Of a stretch of DNA of 64,000 nucleotides, positions 19,455 through 29,106 are shown piece after piece. Positions within the stretch are counted from its first letter, which is position 1, and every line of letters starts with the position of its first letter. Origin of the DNA: Jiella pelagia (GTDB taxonomy: Bacteria; Pseudomonadota; Alphaproteobacteria; Rhizobiales; Rhizobiaceae); contig NZ_CP114029.1 of assembly GCF_026898155.1 (NCBI RefSeq), positions 2,081,001 through 2,145,000 of the forward strand, written 5' to 3'. A model generated the notes under the pieces. It saw only the letters and a program-made list of their open reading frames with translations. It ran no database searches and was not told where the DNA came from. The translations under genes and the position numbers were made by a program.

Positions 19455-20048
19455 GTCGCTCAGGCTGATTCTCCTATGCGGATCGGTGTTTTCGCGTCGG
19501 GTCTGCCGAACGGCGGCGCCGTTTGATCCCCGTCGGAACCGCTGCCGGTCAAGCCGGCAAACATGTTCCGGGGATCGCTGCGTCCTGCCGCCGGCGGCTG
19601 CCGGCACGGTTTCGATCTCCATCCCCGCGACGCTGCCGCTTCACCGGCGGACGAGGCCAATCCGGCATTTGGTAACAAAAAAGAGCGGGACCGGTCGGAC
19701 CCACTCTCACGACATCACCGCAGAGAATATGCCGCTCATATACCTTGCTTCCCGCGCCGCTTCAAGAGCCGGTGGCAAGATCGCCTCCACACACTCCGGC
19801 CAGGCAAGGATTACCATGGCACCTGCCGCGCGCCGCGGCTGCACAGCTTGCGGCTTCTGCCAAGTGATTGATCGGCAATCACCGGAAGTGGACCAAGCGA
19901 TGATAATCCCGAGATCGACAGAATTACTAAGCTTTTGGAACCGTTTCCTGCCAGGTTCGACAGGAACCGTTTTGCATCTCCGTGTGGACTTGTAATTTTT
20001 TCGCGTCGGTGGAATCATGTCTGCGGGGCCTAGAAACGGCATGCTTCA
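19455..20048. other. Intergenic, about 590 bases upstream of rimP
   Basis: Divergent region between rimP and the PAS-like gene. It should hold the promoter of the rimP-nusA-infB operon. Open frames here have shadow composition. I looked for a tRNA, which some bacteria carry before rimP, and found none. Bases 19860-20050 are somewhat AT-richer than the flanks. Confidence 0.45.
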
Positions 20049-20933
20049 ATGTTACTCCAGTTTCCAAGACGGCTGGACCTCGTTCGCGAGTGTGTTGGCC
20101 GTGCCTCGCTATGTCCATCGTCATGGACGCCTCTCATCGCCACGATCGCCAAGGTCCTGCCCGGTGCAGAGGCTCGGCTTCGGCGCATCGACCGGGATGT
20201 CGCGCGCCGGGGTCTCATGGTGCGTCGGGCGATCTCCGTCGCCAATCGCACCCGGCTTCGCTATTCCGAAAGCGGCTGGCAGGACGATTTCCATTCACGG
20301 CTCGAACCGGGAACGGTCTTTCGCCTCGACGAGCTTGACCGCATCGCCCGGCCAGATCTCGCGGCGGATGGCGAGACGGTGGGCGCCGGCCTGATCCTGC
20401 ACGACTGCGCCCAGCAGAGTTGGCTCCTGACCATCGTCGCCCCGGCCCGGCGCGGCGACGAGTTCATCCCGTCCGTCCTGACGCTTCTCAACCGGCTCGT
20501 CGACGATCTCGTGCCCGCCTTCCTGGTCTCCCACGCCACCGGCAGCCCGGACCAGCCGAGCCGCGGCACCATCGAGGATGTCTGGGACCGCGTCCCGGCT
20601 CCGGTGATGCTGCTGACGCAGGAGATGATGATCGAAGCGGCGAATGTCGCCGCCGAGGCGCTGTTGCACGAGGCCCGCTACTTCCGGCGGATCTCGCCGA
20701 ACGAGCGGCTGATGCTGGCCGATTGCGACGACGGGCTGGCGATCGAGGCGGCGATGGCTCGGATTCTCGATTGCCGGCGCAAATCGGCACGCGTCACCCT
20801 GCGCGGCCTTGGCCGCTCGCGATCGCTCGACCTGACGCTGCGGCCGGCCGGTTCGCCGATGTGGCGGGAGCAGTTCGTCCCCGAACTGGCCGATCCCTCC
20901 CATGTCCTGGCGGTCTTTTCCGAAGCCTGCTGA
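20049..20933 (+). CDS. PAS-like sensory protein without an output domain
   Basis: A 294-residue protein of unknown role. From about residue 170, 'IEDVWDRVPAPVMLLTQEMM' and the following helices and strands look like a PAS fold of the kind found in LuxR-type regulators. The first half (LIATIAKVLPGAEARLRRID, then a sensor-like DELDRIARPDLAADGETVGA region) may be a second diverged PAS. No helix-turn-helix, kinase or cyclase domain follows, because the chain ends soon after the PAS. The start is uncertain: ATG at 20049 gives the full frame, ATG at 20217 is an alternative. A GAGGCTC at 20163 is in frame here and both readings remain open, so it is not counted as an interruption. Confidence 0.55.
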   Translation: MLLQFPRRLDLVRECVGRASLCPSSWTPLIATIAKVLPGAEARLRRIDRDVARRGLMVRRAISVANRTRLRYSESGWQDDFHSRLEPGTVFRLDELDRIARPDLAADGETVGAGLILHDCAQQSWLLTIVAPARRGDEFIPSVLTLLNRLVDDLVPAFLVSHATGSPDQPSRGTIEDVWDRVPAPVMLLTQEMMIEAANVAAEALLHEARYFRRISPNERLMLADCDDGLAIEAAMARILDCRRKSARVTLRGLGRSRSLDLTLRPAGSPMWREQFVPELADPSHVLAVFSEAC

Positions 20934-21017
20934 CGCCTCGGCCATCGGCGCGCGTCGGCCGGGCGGCAATCTGGTGCCGCCGCCTGGAGCTTCGGATCCT
21001 CAGGCGGCAGCCTCGCG

Positions 21018-21668
21018 TCAGCCGATTGCCTTCAACAGGGTGACGGCCCTGGCGATCTCATCGCCATTGATCGAGTGGCCGGGCTCCGGATAGAGCACCG
21101 CCTCGACCTCGGCGCCGCGCGCGGCCAGATGACGCTCGGTCTCCATCACCCGCAGCGCCGGGATGAACGGGTCCGTTCGGCTGCAGCCGATGAAAACTTT
21201 CGTGCCGGCAAGGCTCGCCGTCTCCGGCCGATTCGCCGCATCTGGACCGATCAGGCCGCCGGAAAAGCCCAGCACCCCGGCGACGCTTCCGGCGTTGCGC
21301 GCCAGATATTCCAGCGACAGGCAGGCGCCCTGGGAAAACCCGGCGAGCACCGTGCGCTCCGGCCCGAAGCCCTCGGCCTTCAGGCCCGCCAGGATCTCCT
21401 CGATCCGGCCGAGCGCGTTCGACAGATAAGGCTCGTTGGCGGACAGGGGCTGCGTGAAGGGCGCCGGATACCAGGCACCGCCCGGCGCGTCGGGTGCCAC
21501 GTAGAGCACGTCCGACAGGCCGAACGCATCGGACAGGCCGATGATGTCGGCGGCGGAGGCGCCGCGGCCGTGGATGCAGACGACGGCGAGCCGGGCGTCC
21601 TTCGGGGCGCTGCCGGCAGCCAGAAGGCCGCTTTGCGCCAGCGGCCCGGTGAGGCGGATTTCAGACAT
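21018..21668 (-). CDS. Phospholipase/carboxylesterase family alpha/beta hydrolase
   Basis: A 216-residue serine hydrolase of the acyl-protein-thioesterase/carboxylesterase family. The oxyanion region is [14 protein letters not shown], the nucleophile elbow is GFSQG (Ser near residue 112), the aspartate is in SRTDPFIP and the histidine in PEPGHSI. There is no signal peptide, so it acts in the cytosol, on small esters. The ATG at 21668 has AAGGAACG upstream. In many proteobacteria this type of esterase is paired with a ring-cleaving VOC dioxygenase, and here it is the downstream gene of exactly such a pair, which suggests a shared aromatic or quinone detoxification role. Confidence 0.88.
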   Translation of the reverse strand: MSEIRLTGPLAQSGLLAAGSAPKDARLAVVCIHGRGASAADIIGLSDAFGLSDVLYVAPDAPGGAWYPAPFTQPLSANEPYLSNALGRIEEILAGLKAEGFGPERTVLAGFSQGACLSLEYLARNAGSVAGVLGFSGGLIGPDAANRPETASLAGTKVFIGCSRTDPFIPALRVMETERHLAARGAEVEAVLYPEPGHSINGDEIARAVTLLKAIG

Positions 21669-21823
21669 CAAAGCGTTCCTTCTCGAAGGATGATCGTTTC
21701 CGGCAATGACGGAAGGAGAATGGCGGCCGTGGCTGGCGGTCCACCCCTTCCGCCTTTCGGATGCATCGTCGCAGATGATGGCCGGCGGGCTCTCGTCGAA
21801 CCCGCCGGCCTCGCCCGCTCGAC

Positions 21824-22772
21824 TCAGGCGAGCGGCTTCAGATTGGCCTCGATCGCCGCGCGCTTCGGCTCGAGGAAGGGCGGCAGCGACAGGCTTTCGC
21901 CGAGGCTCGCCAGTGGCTCGTCCACGGCAAAGCCCGGCCCGTCCGTGGCGATCTCGAAGAGAATGCCGTTCGGCTCGCGGAAATACAGCGAACGGAAATA
22001 GTAGCGCTCGACCTCGCCGCTCGACGGCACCCGGTATTCGCGCACGCGCTTCGCCCATTCGGTGAGCCTCGGCATTGTCGTTGGTCCGGAAGGCGACGTG
22101 GTGGACACCGCCGGCGCCCTGGCCGGCCGGGGAAAGATGCGGCTCGACGGCGACATGCAGCTCCGCCGTCGGACCGCCCTCGCCCATCTCGAAGACGTGA
22201 ACGCTCGCTCCCGCCTCCTCGTATTGCCGCGCCGCGCGCATGTTCATCACCTGGACGAGCAGCGCTTCGGTCGGCGCCAGCTGCGGCACCGACAGGACGA
22301 TCGGGCCAAGGCCGCGGATCTGGTGCTCCGCCGGAACGGAGCTGCCGTCCCAGGGATTGGCCGTTCCGGCGCCGCCGTCGTCGACGAGCCGCAGACGCTG
22401 GCCTTCCGGATCCTCGAAGTCGAGGCTCGCCCGGCCGTCGAGTTCGCGGATGTCGCCGGCTTCGACGACATGCTCCTTCAGCCGCCCGGCCCAGTAGTCG
22501 AGGCTCGCCCGGCCGGAAACGCGCAGCGATGTCCGGGCGATCGAATGGGTGCCGCGGCTTTCGCGCGGCGCCGGCCAGTCGAAGAAGGTCACGTCCGTGC
22601 CGGGGGATGCGAGGCCGTCCGCATAGAAGAGATGGTAGGCCGACGTGTCGTCCTGATTGACGGTCTTCTTGACCAGCCGCATGCCGAGTACGCGGGTGTA
22701 GAAGTCGCGATTTCCCGGCGCGTCGGCCGTGATCGCGGTCAGGTGATGGATGCCTGTGAGTGAAAGGCTCAT
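21824..22772 (-). CDS. Ring-cleaving VOC dioxygenase, PcpA/LinE-like (one GAGNCTC interruption)
   Basis: The corrected 315-residue protein has two VOC domains, starting '[20 protein letters not shown]' and '[20 protein letters not shown]'. Metal-ligand candidates are His in GIHHLT, His in [10 protein letters not shown] and Glu in [12 protein letters not shown]. Relatives cleave hydroquinones or catechols or remove toxic quinones. The frame is split at 22064-22070; deleting the extra base gives [20 protein letters not shown], which links the two halves. Three other GAGGCTC heptamers in this gene (21902, 22415, 22505 regions) are in frame as Ala-Ser-Leu and are natural. The start at 22772 has GGAGG upstream. 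It is followed by the esterase gene. Confidence 0.88.
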
Positions 22773-22977
22773 GGTCGCCTCCGTTGATTGTGTGGCTTTA
22801 AGATAAGGCATCAACCCGCCCGACCGGCAGAGGGCGATTCGTGACGAATTGTCGTCGATTGGTGAACGGCCGTTACCTGTTTCTTCTCGACGGATCGTCG
22901 CAACGGGTCGCAACCGCGCCGACCGGTTCCAGTTACGCGGCCGACCATCGAAACGTGCCATGGGGTTGAGACAGCCG

Positions 22978-24447
22978 ATGTCGAAGCGGGAAAAGCGAGG
23001 CCAAGAAGCGTTTGAGGGACCAATCGTCGTCTGGATCCGCGACGATCTGCGGCTCGACGACAACCCGCCGCTCGCCCATGCCGCCGAGACCGGCAGGCCC
23101 GTCGTGCCGCTCTTCGTTCTGGACGAGGAATCAACTGGCGTCCGCTCCCTCGGCGGCGCCCACAGATGGTGGCTGCACCATTCGCTGGAGAGCTTCGCAA
23201 GCTCGCTGCGCGGCATCGGATCGGAGCTGACACTGCGCCGGGGCAAGGCGGAGGATCATGTCCTCGACATCATCGAGGCGACCGGCGCGACGACGCTGTT
23301 CTTCAACCGCCGCTACGATCCGGCATCCCGCAAGATCGACGACGCCGTCGAGAAGGCGCTCGGCGAGGACGTCTCGGTCGAGCGCTTCACCGGCAACATC
23401 CTGCACGAACCGGAAGCGGTCCAGACCAAGTCCGGCGGCTACTACAAGGTCTATACGCCGTTCTGGAAAAACGTCTCGGAGACGGGCTTTCGCGATCCGA
23501 TGGATCCGCCGAAGGGGCTGAAGCAGCCGGACGCCTTCCCGAAATCGGAAAAGCTGAAGGACTGGGATCTGCTGCCGACGAAGCCGGACTGGTCGGGCGG
23601 CCTCCGGGATCTCTGGACGCCCGGCGAAACCGCGGCACAGGAGAGGCTCGAGCACTTCTGCGACGAGCTTCTGGAGGGCTACGAGGCCGGTCGCGAGAGA
23701 CCCTGCGCCGACGAAACCTCGCGGCTTTCGCCGCGTCTGCGCTGGGGCGAGATCTCGCCCTTCCGCGCTTGGCACACGGCCAACGCCTATGCCTCGCGGC
23801 GCAAGACCATCCCGGATGCGGCGATCCGCACCTTCCGGCGGGAACTCGTCTGGCGCGACTTCAACTATCACCTTCTCTATCATTTCGGCCGATTGGAGGC
23901 CGACAACTTCAACGACCGCTTCGATAATTTCTCCTGGCGCACATCCGCAGCCGATCTGAAGACCTGGACCAAAGGCCTCACCGGCTATCCGATCGTCGAT
24001 GCCGGCATGCGCCAGCTCTGGCAGACCGGCTGGATGCACAACCGCGTCCGGATGATCGTCGGCTCTTTCCTGACCAAGGATCTGTTGATCGACTGGCGCG
24101 ACGGCGAGAGCTGGTTCTGGGATACGCTGGTCGACGGCGACATCGCCTCGAACACCTCGCAATGGCAGTGGGTGGCCGGATCGGGAGCGGACGCGCAGCC
24201 GTTCTTCCGGATCTTCAATCCGATCACCCAGAGCGAGAAATTCGACCCGAAAGGCGACTATATCCGCACCTATGTGCCGGAACTTCGGGACATGCCGGCC
24301 AAGGCCATTCACGCCCCCTGGGAAGCCGGCAAGGACATCCTCGCCAAGGCCGGCGTGCGGCTCGGCGTGACCTATCCGAAGCCGATCGTCGATCACGGCG
24401 AGGCCCGCCAGCGGGCGCTCGAAGCTTATCAGGCGGTCAAAGGATAG
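22978..24447 (+). CDS. phr: Deoxyribodipyrimidine photolyase
   Basis: A 489-residue photolyase that repairs UV-induced pyrimidine dimers using light. The N-terminal Rossmann-like antenna domain starts '[20 protein letters not shown]'. The helical FAD-binding domain contains [17 protein letters not shown], '[20 protein letters not shown]', [21 protein letters not shown] (split across the helix) and [20 protein letters not shown]. The spacing of the conserved tryptophans fits class I CPD photolyases and cryptochrome relatives. Start at ATG 22978; two earlier in-frame ATGs are possible because the ribosome site is weak. It is divergent from the dioxygenase gene. Confidence 0.93.
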   Translation: MSKREKRGQEAFEGPIVVWIRDDLRLDDNPPLAHAAETGRPVVPLFVLDEESTGVRSLGGAHRWWLHHSLESFASSLRGIGSELTLRRGKAEDHVLDIIEATGATTLFFNRRYDPASRKIDDAVEKALGEDVSVERFTGNILHEPEAVQTKSGGYYKVYTPFWKNVSETGFRDPMDPPKGLKQPDAFPKSEKLKDWDLLPTKPDWSGGLRDLWTPGETAAQERLEHFCDELLEGYEAGRERPCADETSRLSPRLRWGEISPFRAWHTANAYASRRKTIPDAAIRTFRRELVWRDFNYHLLYHFGRLEADNFNDRFDNFSWRTSAADLKTWTKGLTGYPIVDAGMRQLWQTGWMHNRVRMIVGSFLTKDLLIDWRDGESWFWDTLVDGDIASNTSQWQWVAGSGADAQPFFRIFNPITQSEKFDPKGDYIRTYVPELRDMPAKAIHAPWEAGKDILAKAGVRLGVTYPKPIVDHGEARQRALEAYQAVKG

Positions 24448-24694
24448 ATCGGCCGCTCGGCCGAGCGCCGGCCGCTGGAGCCCGACTTTGTCCGGACAGC
24501 CGCCAGGTCTTCCGCGCGCCGCGCCCCTCCCGCGTAGCTCACCGACTCGCGCAATGGCGGCTTGGCCGAAATGCCGTCAGATCGTTTGTCATTGCGCTCG
24601 ACCGCAAATAGAAAACCGTATTTTCCGTCCTCCCGCTCATCGAAAAATTTACCTTTATCCCTCAGCGTGTTGGCATGGGCGAGTGTCACGGTTC

Positions 24695-26686
24695 ATGATT
24701 TCACTTCTTGCCAAACGGGTCTTCTGGACGAATTTTCTCGGGGCGATCGCCATCTTCGGCTTCGTCGCAGGAAGCGTCTTTGCGATCGGCTACGAGGCCG
24801 TCGGCAGACTTGTCGACGCCGAAATGCGCATCCGTGGCCAGCAGTTCGCCGACCTTCTGCTCGGCCCGGGAAGCTACGCCGATGCGATGTTCACAGGCAT
24901 CTCTCGCGATCCCGGCGCCGAAACGTTCGTGCGCAAAGTGGCAGATCTTTCGAGTATCGACGGCTATGCGCTCTTCGACCGGGAGGGCAACGAGATGTTC
25001 CGTTCGCGGTCCGAGCGTTACGAATGGCTGCTCCGGGATCGTCCCGGCGGCGTCTCGACGGGCGACAAGCTGTCGCCCTCAATCGTCTCGCGGCCCGGCT
25101 TCTGGCAGGTGGTCTACGACGACGGCCAGAGCAACCCCTCGGTCGTCATGCCGCTGGTCCGGGACGGGCGGACGATCGGCTTTCTCTCCGTCGTCGCCGA
25201 CATGATCTCCGAGCGCTACCACTATCAGTCGACGCTCGCCCGGACCTATGCCCTGATCGTCCTGATCGTCCTTTGCGCCACCATCGTTCCGTTCATCCTC
25301 TACCACCTGCGCCGCCGTAAGATCACCGAGGCCGACGAACGCATCCGTTTCCTCGCCGATCACGATTCCTTGACGCAGCTGTTGAACCGGCGCCGCATGC
25401 AGGAGGCCTGCGACCAGTTGCTGTTCAAGATCCGGGCGACGCGCGAGGATCTCGCCTACCTCTATGTCGACCTCGACGACCTGTCGGAAATCAACGACCG
25501 CTGTGGCCAGGCGCGGGGCGACGAGATCCTGCGCATCGTCGCCCGCCGTCTCGCCGCAAGTCTCGACGACGAGGATCTGGTGGCGCGCATCGGGCCTGAC
25601 GACTTCGCCATAGTCCGTCGGCGCGTCGCCGAGCGAGGCGTCGTCAGAGACCTCGCGCAGAAGCTTTCCGATGCGGTGAGCGAGCCGATCGAGATCGACG
25701 GGCACATGATCGCGCCGAAGATCTCGATCGGCTGCGCCTTCGCGCCGGAACACGGGCGCAGCCATTCCGAACTCGTCAAACATGCCGAGATCGCGCATTT
25801 CCATCACAAGGGCGACCGCCATGGCCCGCTGGTCTTCTTCGAGCCGCAGATGGACGAGGTCATGCACCGCCGGCGCCATGTCGAAGCGCATATCAAGCGC
25901 GCCGTCGAAAATGGTGGATTCGAGTTGTTCTATCAGCCGCTGGTCAGGGGCGATGACGGCTCGCTCGTCGGCTTCGAGGCGCTGCTGCGGCTTCGCGACG
26001 ACAAGGGCGTCCTGATCCCGCCGTCGGAATTCGTGCCGATCGCCGAGGCGCGCGGCTACATCAAGGCAATCGGCAGCTGGGTCATTTCCGAGGCGACGCG
26101 GCAGATCGCCGAATGGCCCGAGCCGCTCTTCGTCTCGGTCAATCTGTCCGCCGTGCAGTTCGTCGACGGCGATCTGGTCGACATCATCCGCCGCGCCCTG
26201 AATGCGGCCGGCATCGAGGGATGGCGGCTCGAGGTCGAGGTCGTCGAATCGCTGATGCTGGAACGCTCCACCGCGATCCTCGACCAGCTCTTCGCCCTGA
26301 AGCAACTCGGCATCTCCATCGACATGGACGATTTCGGCACGGGATATTCCTCGCTCGGCTATCTCTGGCGCTTTCCCTTCGACAAGCTGAAGGTCGACCA
26401 GTCCTTCATGAAGGCGCTCGAAAACGGCGAGCCGAACGTCAAGGAAATCGTCCGCACGATCGTCTCGCTCGCCCATCAGATGAAGATGAAGGTGACGACG
26501 GAAGGCGTCGAGACCGAGGAACAGGCCCGCTTCCTGGCTTCTCTCGGCTGCGACCAGCTGCAGGGCTATTTCTTCGGCCGGCCGCTGCCGGCGCGCGAAA
26601 CCGCCGAGAAGTTCCTCGTCGGCTATCGCCGCAACGACCGCTTCGGCGACGGCGCGCGATCCGCCGCGGTCCGCCGCATCGCCTGA
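24695..26686 (+). CDS. Membrane GGDEF-EAL protein with a degenerate GGDEF site
   Basis: A 663-residue inner-membrane protein. TM1 (about 10-32) and TM2 (about 180-205) enclose a roughly 145-residue periplasmic sensor region, followed by GGDEF (about 220-385) and EAL (about 400-645) domains. The active-site loop reads IGPDDF where GGDEF is expected, so cyclase activity is doubtful. The EAL domain keeps FEALLRL, DDFGTGYSSLGYL and EGVETEEQ, so it should hydrolyse c-di-GMP. The degenerate GGDEF may bind GTP as a regulator. The start is ATG 24695, chosen for the hydrophobic N-terminus (MISLLAKRVFWTNFLGAIAI). It is the first of two such proteins flanking the RpfF-like gene. Confidence 0.9.
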   Translation: MISLLAKRVFWTNFLGAIAIFGFVAGSVFAIGYEAVGRLVDAEMRIRGQQFADLLLGPGSYADAMFTGISRDPGAETFVRKVADLSSIDGYALFDREGNEMFRSRSERYEWLLRDRPGGVSTGDKLSPSIVSRPGFWQVVYDDGQSNPSVVMPLVRDGRTIGFLSVVADMISERYHYQSTLARTYALIVLIVLCATIVPFILYHLRRRKITEADERIRFLADHDSLTQLLNRRRMQEACDQLLFKIRATREDLAYLYVDLDDLSEINDRCGQARGDEILRIVARRLAASLDDEDLVARIGPDDFAIVRRRVAERGVVRDLAQKLSDAVSEPIEIDGHMIAPKISIGCAFAPEHGRSHSELVKHAEIAHFHHKGDRHGPLVFFEPQMDEVMHRRRHVEAHIKRAVENGGFELFYQPLVRGDDGSLVGFEALLRLRDDKGVLIPPSEFVPIAEARGYIKAIGSWVISEATRQIAEWPEPLFVSVNLSAVQFVDGDLVDIIRRALNAAGIEGWRLEVEVVESLMLERSTAILDQLFALKQLGISIDMDDFGTGYSSLGYLWRFPFDKLKVDQSFMKALENGEPNVKEIVRTIVSLAHQMKMKVTTEGVETEEQARFLASLGCDQLQGYFFGRPLPARETAEKFLVGYRRNDRFGDGARSAAVRRIA

Positions 26687-26920
26687 GACTGCGCCTGGGG
26701 CAGCGCGACGTCGCCTCGCCCGATGCCGACATTCCGGGCCCGATCGGCCCCGGCAAAAGGGTGGGGGCGGTGACAGCGAAGCGAACAAATCCTAAAGCTC
26801 GAACGGAACCTGTGCGAACATCGGGACGGGGCCCTGCGGGAGGCGGGGCCGCCGCGCCGCGCATCCCGTTGGCGGGGACGGCAGCGACGCGGCGATAGAC
26901 ATGGGCGGGAGGATAAGACC

Positions 26921-27838
26921 ATGACGAATTCAGAGATCTTCGAAGTCCTCGACCAGCGCTTCTCGCGCCTCTTCGTGCCGACCGCCCGGCTCGACACGCT
27001 GTTCACCGGCTGCCGCTGGGCCGAGGGGCCGGCCTATTTTCCCGCCGCCCGCTCGCTCGTCTGGTCGGACATCCCGAACGACCGGATGCTGCGCTACGAC
27101 GAATGCACCGGCACGGTCGGCGTTTTTCGCCAGCCGGCCGGCCATTCCAACGGCAACACGGTCGACCGCGCGGGCCGGCTCGTCAGCTGCGAGCATGGCG
27201 GCCGGCGCGTTTCGCGCACCGAGTTCGACGGCCAAGTCGTCACCCTCGTCGACCGCCATGACGGCAAGCGGCTGAACAGCCCGAACGACGTGGTGGTGAA
27301 GTCCGACGGCACGATCTGGTTCACCGATCCGACCTACGGCATCGATACCGACTACGAGGGGCATCGCAGCGAGCGGGAGCAGGCAGGAAGCCACGTCTTC
27401 CGCCTCGATCCGAAAGATGGAAGCCTCGTCGTCGTCGCCGATGATTTCGTCCAGCCGAACGGCATCGCCTTCTCGCTCGACGAACGCCATGTCTACATCG
27501 TCGACACCGGAGCCACCCATGTCGAGGACGGACCACGGCACATCCGCCGTTTCGCCGTCTCCGATGCCGGGCGGCTATCCGGCGGCGAGGTCTTCGCCGT
27601 TGCGACCAGCGGCCTCTTCGACGGCCTGCGGCTGGACGATGCCGGCCGGATCTGGACGAGCGCCGCCGACGGCGTTCACTGCTACGATCCGGACGGAACG
27701 CTCCTCGGCAAGATCCGTGTCCCCGAGGTCGTCGCCAATCTCTGTTTCGGCGGCCCCAAGCGCAACTATCTCTATATTTGCGGGACCACGTCGCTCTACG
27801 CGATCAGACTGCCGGTCAACGGCGCAAAGACGTTCTGA
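26921..27838 (+). CDS. SMP-30/gluconolactonase family protein
   Basis: A 305-residue six-bladed beta-propeller of the SMP-30/gluconolactonase/LRE family. Family markers are 'TGCRWAEGPAYFPAARSLVW', the metal-site segment RLNSPNDVVVKSDGTIWFTD, and DFVQPNGIAFSLDERHVYI. Members hydrolyse sugar lactones or related esters with a divalent metal; the exact substrate is unknown. There is no signal peptide. The gene lies between a GGDEF-EAL gene and the RpfF-like gene. A lactonase-type enzyme there could be coincidence or could process a signal, and the sequence does not decide. Confidence 0.85.
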   Translation: MTNSEIFEVLDQRFSRLFVPTARLDTLFTGCRWAEGPAYFPAARSLVWSDIPNDRMLRYDECTGTVGVFRQPAGHSNGNTVDRAGRLVSCEHGGRRVSRTEFDGQVVTLVDRHDGKRLNSPNDVVVKSDGTIWFTDPTYGIDTDYEGHRSEREQAGSHVFRLDPKDGSLVVVADDFVQPNGIAFSLDERHVYIVDTGATHVEDGPRHIRRFAVSDAGRLSGGEVFAVATSGLFDGLRLDDAGRIWTSAADGVHCYDPDGTLLGKIRVPEVVANLCFGGPKRNYLYICGTTSLYAIRLPVNGAKTF

Positions 27839-28022
27839 TCGTTCTTCTTCCGCCTCTCCCCGCCTTGGGGACCGCTGTTCCAGTCGCGCTCTTCCGAAAG
27901 AAGCGGCCGACGCGTATGGCCTCACGACGTAGTGAATGGTGACCAAGAACAGTGGCTGTTTGATAAATTAACTTTAACTGAGATTCAAATTTTACAGAAT
28001 GCGGTTGTAGCGCTAAGTCTTG
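27839..28022 (+). promoter_or_regulatory. AT-rich upstream region of the RpfF-like gene
   Basis: Bases 27940-28020 are conspicuously AT-rich against the GC-rich background and contain TTAACTTTAACTGAG. This probably holds the promoter of the crotonase gene, separate from the SMP-30 gene. No specific operator is recognised. Confidence 0.4.
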
Positions 28023-28964
28023 ATGACCGATCGCGTGGAGTTTGTACCAATGCCGCAGGTTCAGCTGAGCGATGTCAATTACGGCGATCTGGCGGCGTCT
28101 TGCGCCGCCTCCCAGATCGTTGACCGGATCACCGACCGCACCGGGCCCCTGCCGCAGCTCCAGCTGATGTTCGAGGAACAGCACCGGCTCTTGTGGCTCG
28201 TCATGCATCCGGAGCCGAAGCCGGTCTTCACACTCCCCCTCGTCGACAGCGTCCTTAGGGTTCAAGAAGCGTTGCGCGCGATGGTCGAGGCCGGAGAGCC
28301 GATGCCGGTCGAGGTCATCGCCTATCGCACGGCCGGCCCGGCCTTCTCGCTCGGCGGCGATCTCGACTACTATCTCGACTGCCTCGCCAGGCGCGACCGG
28401 GAAGGTCTCGTGCGCTACGCCGAGACCGCCTGCGCCGTGATCGCGGGGAATCTTTCCGGGCTCGGCGGCCATTTCGCCACCATCGCGGCCGTGCATGGCC
28501 GGGCGCTCGGCGGAGGCATCGATCCGGCGCGGGCATGCCATGTGATGGTGGCCGAGGAATCGGCGACGTTCTGCTACCCCGAGATCAACTACAACCATTT
28601 TCCGATCGCCGCGGCGCCGATCCTCGCCCGCCGGATCGGGGCGGTCGAGGCGGAACGGATGCTTCTGTCGGGCCACAGTTTCACGGCCGAGGAGTTCTAC
28701 GAGAAAGGCGCCGTCGAGGCCGTGGTCGGCGACGGCGGCAGCGCCATGTGGGTGCGCGACTTCTGCAGGAAATCGGCCGGCAGCCGGCGCTCGCGCATCG
28801 CCATCGCCACCGCCTTCAATCGCATGGCGCCCGATCTGACGACGGAGCTTCACATCGCCGGGGCGGCCTGGGTCGAGCACATGCTCGCACTCGGGGAAGC
28901 TGAAACCACCAAGCTTCAGCGCATCGTCCAGGCCCAGAAACGGCTGCTCGATCGGGCCGGCTGA
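28023..28964 (+). CDS. RpfF-like crotonase-fold protein (candidate diffusible signal factor synthase)
   Basis: A 313-residue crotonase-superfamily protein resembling RpfF, which makes cis-2-unsaturated fatty acid signals (DSF family) by dehydrating hydroxyacyl-ACP and cleaving the thioester. The oxyanion elements are FSLGGDLDYYLDCLARRDRE and VHGRALGGGIDPARA. The two catalytic glutamates of RpfF lie 20 residues apart. Here the second is kept (YPEINYNHFP, residue 187) and the first is aspartate (GGGIDP, residue 167), also 20 residues apart. The C-terminus is longer and more helical than in ordinary enoyl-CoA hydratases, as in RpfF. ATG 28050, with GGAG upstream, is an alternative start. It is flanked by two GGDEF-EAL proteins. 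The activity is inferred, not proven. Confidence 0.7.
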   Translation: MTDRVEFVPMPQVQLSDVNYGDLAASCAASQIVDRITDRTGPLPQLQLMFEEQHRLLWLVMHPEPKPVFTLPLVDSVLRVQEALRAMVEAGEPMPVEVIAYRTAGPAFSLGGDLDYYLDCLARRDREGLVRYAETACAVIAGNLSGLGGHFATIAAVHGRALGGGIDPARACHVMVAEESATFCYPEINYNHFPIAAAPILARRIGAVEAERMLLSGHSFTAEEFYEKGAVEAVVGDGGSAMWVRDFCRKSAGSRRSRIAIATAFNRMAPDLTTELHIAGAAWVEHMLALGEAETTKLQRIVQAQKRLLDRAG

Positions 28965-29106
28965 TGGCGGCCCGCCGGGAGGAAAAGGAGCCGTCCCTTT
29001 GCGGCATCTGACGGGTTTTTCTTCCGAACTTCATTCCCCTCAGCCAAGCGTTAATATCTACAGCTTATGGTGTGGCACGAGTGCCTCACTATAACGCGGA
29101 CGGGCG

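Noticed and set aside
21895..22510. GAGGCTC heptamers inside the dioxygenase gene
   Set aside because: They are in frame, encode conserved Ala-Ser-Leu segments, and need no base removed, so they are natural and not part of the anomaly. The same holds for 41224 (brnT), 46188 (nasA) and 63147 (rsmB).
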